Assembly: GCA_902729315.2 (NCBI GenBank)
Contig: LR746269.1
Coordinates: forward strand, 5,363,501 to 5,427,500
DNA: 64,000 nt
Reading direction: 5' to 3'
DNA from: Spirodela intermedia
Taxonomy: Eukaryota; Streptophyta; Magnoliopsida; Alismatales; Araceae
The position numbers and the translations under genes were made by a program. The first letter of the stretch is position 1. Every line of letters starts with the position of its first letter. Below the pieces are notes generated by a model that had not been told where the DNA came from, did no database searches, and saw nothing but the letters and a program-made list of their open reading frames with translations. This document shows, one piece after another, positions 62,642 through 64,000 of this stretch.

Positions 62642-63070
62642 AATTGCAGAAAGGAAGGGTGGTACCCTTCTTATGATCTTGAAGCCTTCCATGTTCCAAA
62701 GGAGTTTTTGGATTGAAATGACATTCTTACATTCATATTAGTGATAGAAAATTAGTACTAGTAGTGAGTTCTTACAAGTATTTTAACTTTTTTAAAAACA
62801 TGAATTTATATTAGATAAAATACTTAAAAGTATCAGTGCAAGAAAATTATATTTTAAATATTTCACATAAGAGGAGAATATAAAAGAATTACCATGAACC
62901 CATTGCAACTCTTACAATACTCCTCTAGTGCCTTTATAACTTTTGTAAATTACAAAGCATGCTACGATATTCAAGAACAAACTACTTAAAGGAAGGGTTA
63001 TCTTCCAATAATCTTCAAGCTTTTCATATGTTAAAGAAGATTTTCCATTAAATGAGAACCTAAAGTATTA
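62635..63070. repeat. Diverged direct repeat near the copia 3' end
   Basis: The block aacaaattgcagaaaggaag with following gatcttgaagccttccatgt (62638-62725) recurs as aacaaactacttaaaggaag with atcttcaagcttttcatatg (62970-63055), about 330 bp apart. Function unknown; probably old transposon-related duplication. Confidence 0.5.
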
Positions 63071-63480
63071 AGTGATGGAGAGCATCTAAAATTTTTTAGA
63101 AACATAAATTTATAATGGTCAATATAACAAAAAAAGGTTGCCCAATTGGTCATATAAGATTTTGAAGTTAAAAGTAACTATTGGACTCAATATAGTCATG
63201 GATCTAATGGTGGTAAGTTGATGTTTTTTATTCAATGAGTTGTACTTATAAAAGGTTATAAGATCATACGGATGATGTTTATAGAGTGCAGAGTAGGCTC
63301 AAGAATGTTATTCATTTGAACAATTAGAGTATACTATATCATAAGCATGGAAGAGACATGAAAACCCAATAACGTATTAAATAGATCAGGAACCAATAGT
63401 TATGCGAGGTAAGTCTATGGGCTTATTAGAACAAGCATAATATAGGGCATACTCTCCAAAATTCGACATCTTAAAGGTAA
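63071..63480. other. AT-rich spacer
   Basis: No gene or element recognised. Confidence 0.4.
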
Positions 63481-64000
63481 TGTGGGAAGGACACTGAAGA
63501 CGGCGACGGGGTCCACAGAGAGAGGCACATCTGACGGGCACAGGAAATCAATGACTTCCACCGTCTTAAGCCGGGAAGATTCGCGTCAAGAACCGCCTCG
63601 CGCTCTCACCGCCATTGCAGACGGCCATCCTCGCATCCCTCGCTGCCAAACCGTGCAGGGCTGCCGCGGACACATCGTGACCGATACCACCAGCGCGGAA
63701 CGAGGCTGGGGAGGGAACGGCCTCACCGCGCCTGGCGACAACCCGCGCGCCTGTGGCAAGACCGCAGGGCTTGACAGTCTGTGGAGACACACTGCCAGCT
63801 GCGTGCCGGCACCAGAGCAGGCGGCGGGATCACCAGCGCGACGAGGACAGACCGTGTAAACTCTTGACGACAGCCAGTCGCGGGGAGCAACCCACCGCAG
63901 TGAACCAGCAGCGCCGAGACGGTCTCCCTGCAGCTCGTATAAATCAGCTGGTTTACAAGAGTACTCGATGTACAAACTAACCAACGAATGTAGCTCTCAG
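63481..64000 (+). mobile_element. Possible 5' LTR of a younger retrotransposon, cut by the window end
   Basis: At 63481 the sequence changes from very AT-rich to GC-rich and starts TGTGGGAAGG, a form common at LTR starts. A TATA box (TATAAAT, 63938-63944) lies about 460 bases in, followed by a transcript-leader-like stretch. An open frame at 63482-63859 has no recognisable product. The right end of the LTR, a primer-binding site and target duplication lie beyond the window, so this could instead be the upstream region of an unrelated gene. Confidence 0.35.

Overview
The window is nuclear DNA from a flowering plant. Genes have many short introns with GT-AG borders, the families are plant-specific (PADRE/DUF4228, DTX-type MATE, STP sugar carriers, ALF4, BRH1-like RING-H2), and decayed Ty1/copia retrotransposons fill the AT-rich parts. 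Very GC-rich first exons beside AT-rich introns suggest a monocot, probably not a grass; this is inference from composition only. CT/GA microsatellites are unusually common.

Layout. The gene-rich part runs from 0.8 to 53 kb: a single-exon PADRE protein (0.8-1.4 kb, +); a CT-containing tandem array (2.0-2.5 kb); a DUF547/MIP1-zipper protein (about 4.1-8.9 kb, +); a DTX-type MATE transporter (9.8-12.7 kb, -) divergent from a Rab escort protein (13.1-18.0 kb, +); and a multi-pass membrane protein of unknown function (18.6-21.6 kb, -). A repeat-rich island follows (22-29.2 kb). It holds one copy of a duplicated segment at each end, a broken copy of the MATE first exon, and a copia element split by a 1.9-kb repeat. 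Then come a PP2C phosphatase (30.2-32.5 kb, -), a small conserved unknown protein (34.6 kb, +), an ALF4/glomulin homologue (36.4-41.3 kb, +), a coiled-coil protein with a C-terminal EAR motif (41.6-44.4 kb, -), a gene-free 5 kb, a RING-H2 E3 (49.4-49.9 kb, -) and an STP-type monosaccharide/H+ symporter (51.3-53.1 kb, +). From 53.1 to 63.5 kb the DNA is AT-rich and contains only transposon relics, including two more copies of the 1.1-1.9 kb repeat and a second copia relic. The last 520 bases are abruptly GC-rich and may be the edge of a younger LTR element.

The genes are independent eukaryotic units, not an operon. Two themes recur: ubiquitin ligation (ALF4, a regulator of SCF/RBX1 in known systems, and the RING-H2 protein) and membrane transport or trafficking (MATE, STP, Rab escort protein, multi-pass protein). 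Exon borders were read by eye, and the exon lengths of each multi-exon model sum in frame. The exception is the DUF547 gene, whose N-terminal exon(s) I could not resolve.

I found no clear new biological system. The best leads are the TGATAAG repeat family with its conserved 5' hairpins, the duplication network around 22-29 kb, a predicted GC-AG intron in the ALF4 homologue, and the strand-biased CT tracts next to exons and start codons.
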